Assembly (NCBI GenBank): GCA_964640325.1
Contig: CAZXID010000029.1
Span: forward strand, 1 to 20,504
Direction of reading: 5' to 3'
Source of the DNA: DAOQAU01 sp964640325
Lineage (GTDB): Bacteria > Cyanobacteriota > Vampirovibrionia > Gastranaerophilales > Gastranaerophilaceae
Length of the DNA stretch: 20,504 nt
Part shown: piece after piece, positions 19,556 through 20,504 of the stretch
Numbering within the stretch: position 1 is the stretch's first letter
Layout of the letters: every line of letters begins with the position of its first letter
Made by a program: the position numbers and the translations under genes
Notes under the pieces: model-generated
What the model was told of the DNA's origin: nothing
Databases searched by the model: none
The model's input: the letters and a program-made list of their open reading frames with translations, nothing else

Positions 19556-20461
19556 TCAGTCTAACTCTGCAAGTTTTTTATATAAATCAATTTGTTTTTG
19601 TGAAATATGTTTAGGAATCACAATTTTAATTTTTACGTTTAAGTCGCCGAATTTCCCGGACTTATCAGGTAAACCCAGACCTTTTAATCTTAAAGCTTGT
19701 CCTGAGGAAGTCCCTGCCGGAATTTTAATACCAATTTTACCGTGCAAGGTTTGAATATCTTTTTTAGAGCCCAAAACAGCCTGAGAAGGCGTAATTTCAA
19801 TTTCTTTAGTTAAATTTATTCCATCAACTTGATATTCGTTGTCTTTAATGCTCAATTTTAAGTACAAATCACCTTTTCTACCGTAATTGTCCGTTTTACC
19901 CTCTTCTTTAAGTCTTATTTTTTGACCGTCAGTAACTTCAGAGGGCAATTTAACATTTACACTCTTTTGTTCTGAAATAATTCCGGTTCCGCCGCAGGAA
20001 GGGCAAAATCCGCCTCTGGGAGGGCAATGTGGACATTTCTCCATAATTTTAAACTTGACGGGAATCGGTTTTTTGTTATATAAATCTTTTGCGCTTATGG
20101 TTAAATTCTGTGTTATATCCAAATTTTGAGCTTTCGGTGCTTGTTGTTTTTGGGCTTGTTGAGAAAATCCGAAATCATCATAAATATTTCTTCTTGAAGA
20201 AGACTGCCTTGTTTGTCCCGACATCATGTCCCCGAAAAGCGAGCTGAAAAAATCGGAAAACCCGCTCATTTCGTCAAAGCCAAAAGCTTGGCTGCGAGTA
20301 CCGCCTTGACCAAAGTTAAAGTTGAAATTCTCATATCCGGGCGGCGGGGTGAAATTAGCACCTTCTTGCCAATTTGCGCCCAAACTATCATAACGACCAC
20401 GCTTTTCCTTATCGGAAAGAACTTCATAAGCCTCATTTATATCTTTAAATTTGGGGCTTGC
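19556..20461 (-). CDS. DnaJ/CbpA-type co-chaperone, 5' truncated (no HPD motif)
   Basis: The open frame starts right after a TAG at 20462-20464. It first reads ASPKFKDINEAYEVLSDKEK, the last helices of a J domain. The upstream half with the HPD motif that activates DnaK is absent from this frame. Then come a Gly/Phe-rich stretch, a single Cys4 zinc site (CPHC and CPSCGGTG) and two complete substrate-binding domains ending PKHISQKQIDLYKKLAELD. DnaJ has two zinc sites and CbpA none, so this is an intermediate type. A TTG at 20383 (275 residues) is the longest usable start, but no Shine-Dalgarno supports it. It is probably a gene broken by an insertion, rearrangement or assembly join near 20461; a J-less client-binding protein is possible. 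Confidence 0.8.
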   Translation of the reverse strand, partial: ASPKFKDINEAYEVLSDKEKRGRYDSLGANWQEGANFTPPPGYENFNFNFGQGGTRSQAFGFDEMSGFSDFFSSLFGDMMSGQTRQSSSRRNIYDDFGFSQQAQKQQAPKAQNLDITQNLTISAKDLYNKKPIPVKFKIMEKCPHCPPRGGFCPSCGGTGIISEQKSVNVKLPSEVTDGQKIRLKEEGKTDNYGRKGDLYLKLSIKDNEYQVDGINLTKEIEITPSQAVLGSKKDIQTLHGKIGIKIPAGTSSGQALRLKGLGLPDKSGKFGDLNVKIKIVIPKHISQKQIDLYKKLAELD

Positions 20462-20504
20462 CTAGAACAAATTTTCATGAGAGGGTGAGAATATGTTCAA
20501 ATAC
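20462..20504. other. Unrelated sequence at the broken dnaJ end
   Basis: These last 43 bases carry no J-domain code in any frame on the minus strand. The dnaJ frame meets TAG at once, and further upstream reads residues unlike a J domain. It may be the edge of a mobile element or repeat, but too little is visible to identify it. Confidence 0.5.

Overview
This is an AT-rich bacterial chromosomal segment. It has about twenty protein genes, no rRNA, tRNA or CRISPR array, and many short palindromic repeats. The best lineage clue is the gene at 15639-16226, a short DprA-like Rossmann protein of the kind I associate with cyanobacteria. Together with low GC, Shine-Dalgarno-led genes and several small orphan proteins, this suggests a non-photosynthetic cyanobacterial relative (Melainabacteria/Vampirovibrionia, perhaps gut Gastranaerophilales). 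That placement is inference, not proof.

Layout. Positions 1-528 are gene-free and packed with repeats. Positions 529-3468 (+) hold the end of a ribosomal spc operon: rpsE, rpmD, rplO, secY. Palindromic repeats sit between the first three genes, and L30 carries a Lys/Ala/Pro-rich N-terminal extension. Two strong hairpins (3480-3557) separate secY from the opposing ychF and secA (3638-7654, -). A 360-base gap follows, with a candidate secA promoter, structured DNA and a near-consensus sigma-28 (FliA/SigD-type) promoter. That promoter drives an orphan protein gene with a Pro-Val-Thr linker and helical ends (8015-9061), which is closed by its own terminator.

Next come a concentrative nucleoside transporter (+) with an altered substrate-site motif, a convergent type III pantothenate kinase, and two small orphan genes transcribed divergently. 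A tight six-gene operon on the minus strand (16226 down to 12178) encodes the DprA-like protein, a HEAT-like protein, a Nudix ADP-ribose pyrophosphatase, a Cof-type HAD phosphatase, IspF and glyoxalase I. Divergent from it is pcrA/uvrD (16395-19052), interrupted in frame by several repeat-derived segments. The window closes with another small orphan (-) and a DnaJ-family gene whose J-domain N-terminus, including the HPD site, is missing.

Main points for a second look: the sigma-28-like promoter and its orphan target; dispersed palindromic elements that entered or abut coding sequences (pcrA, the secA stop, ribosomal operon gaps); the remodelled nucleoside transporter site; the extended L30; and the broken DnaJ.
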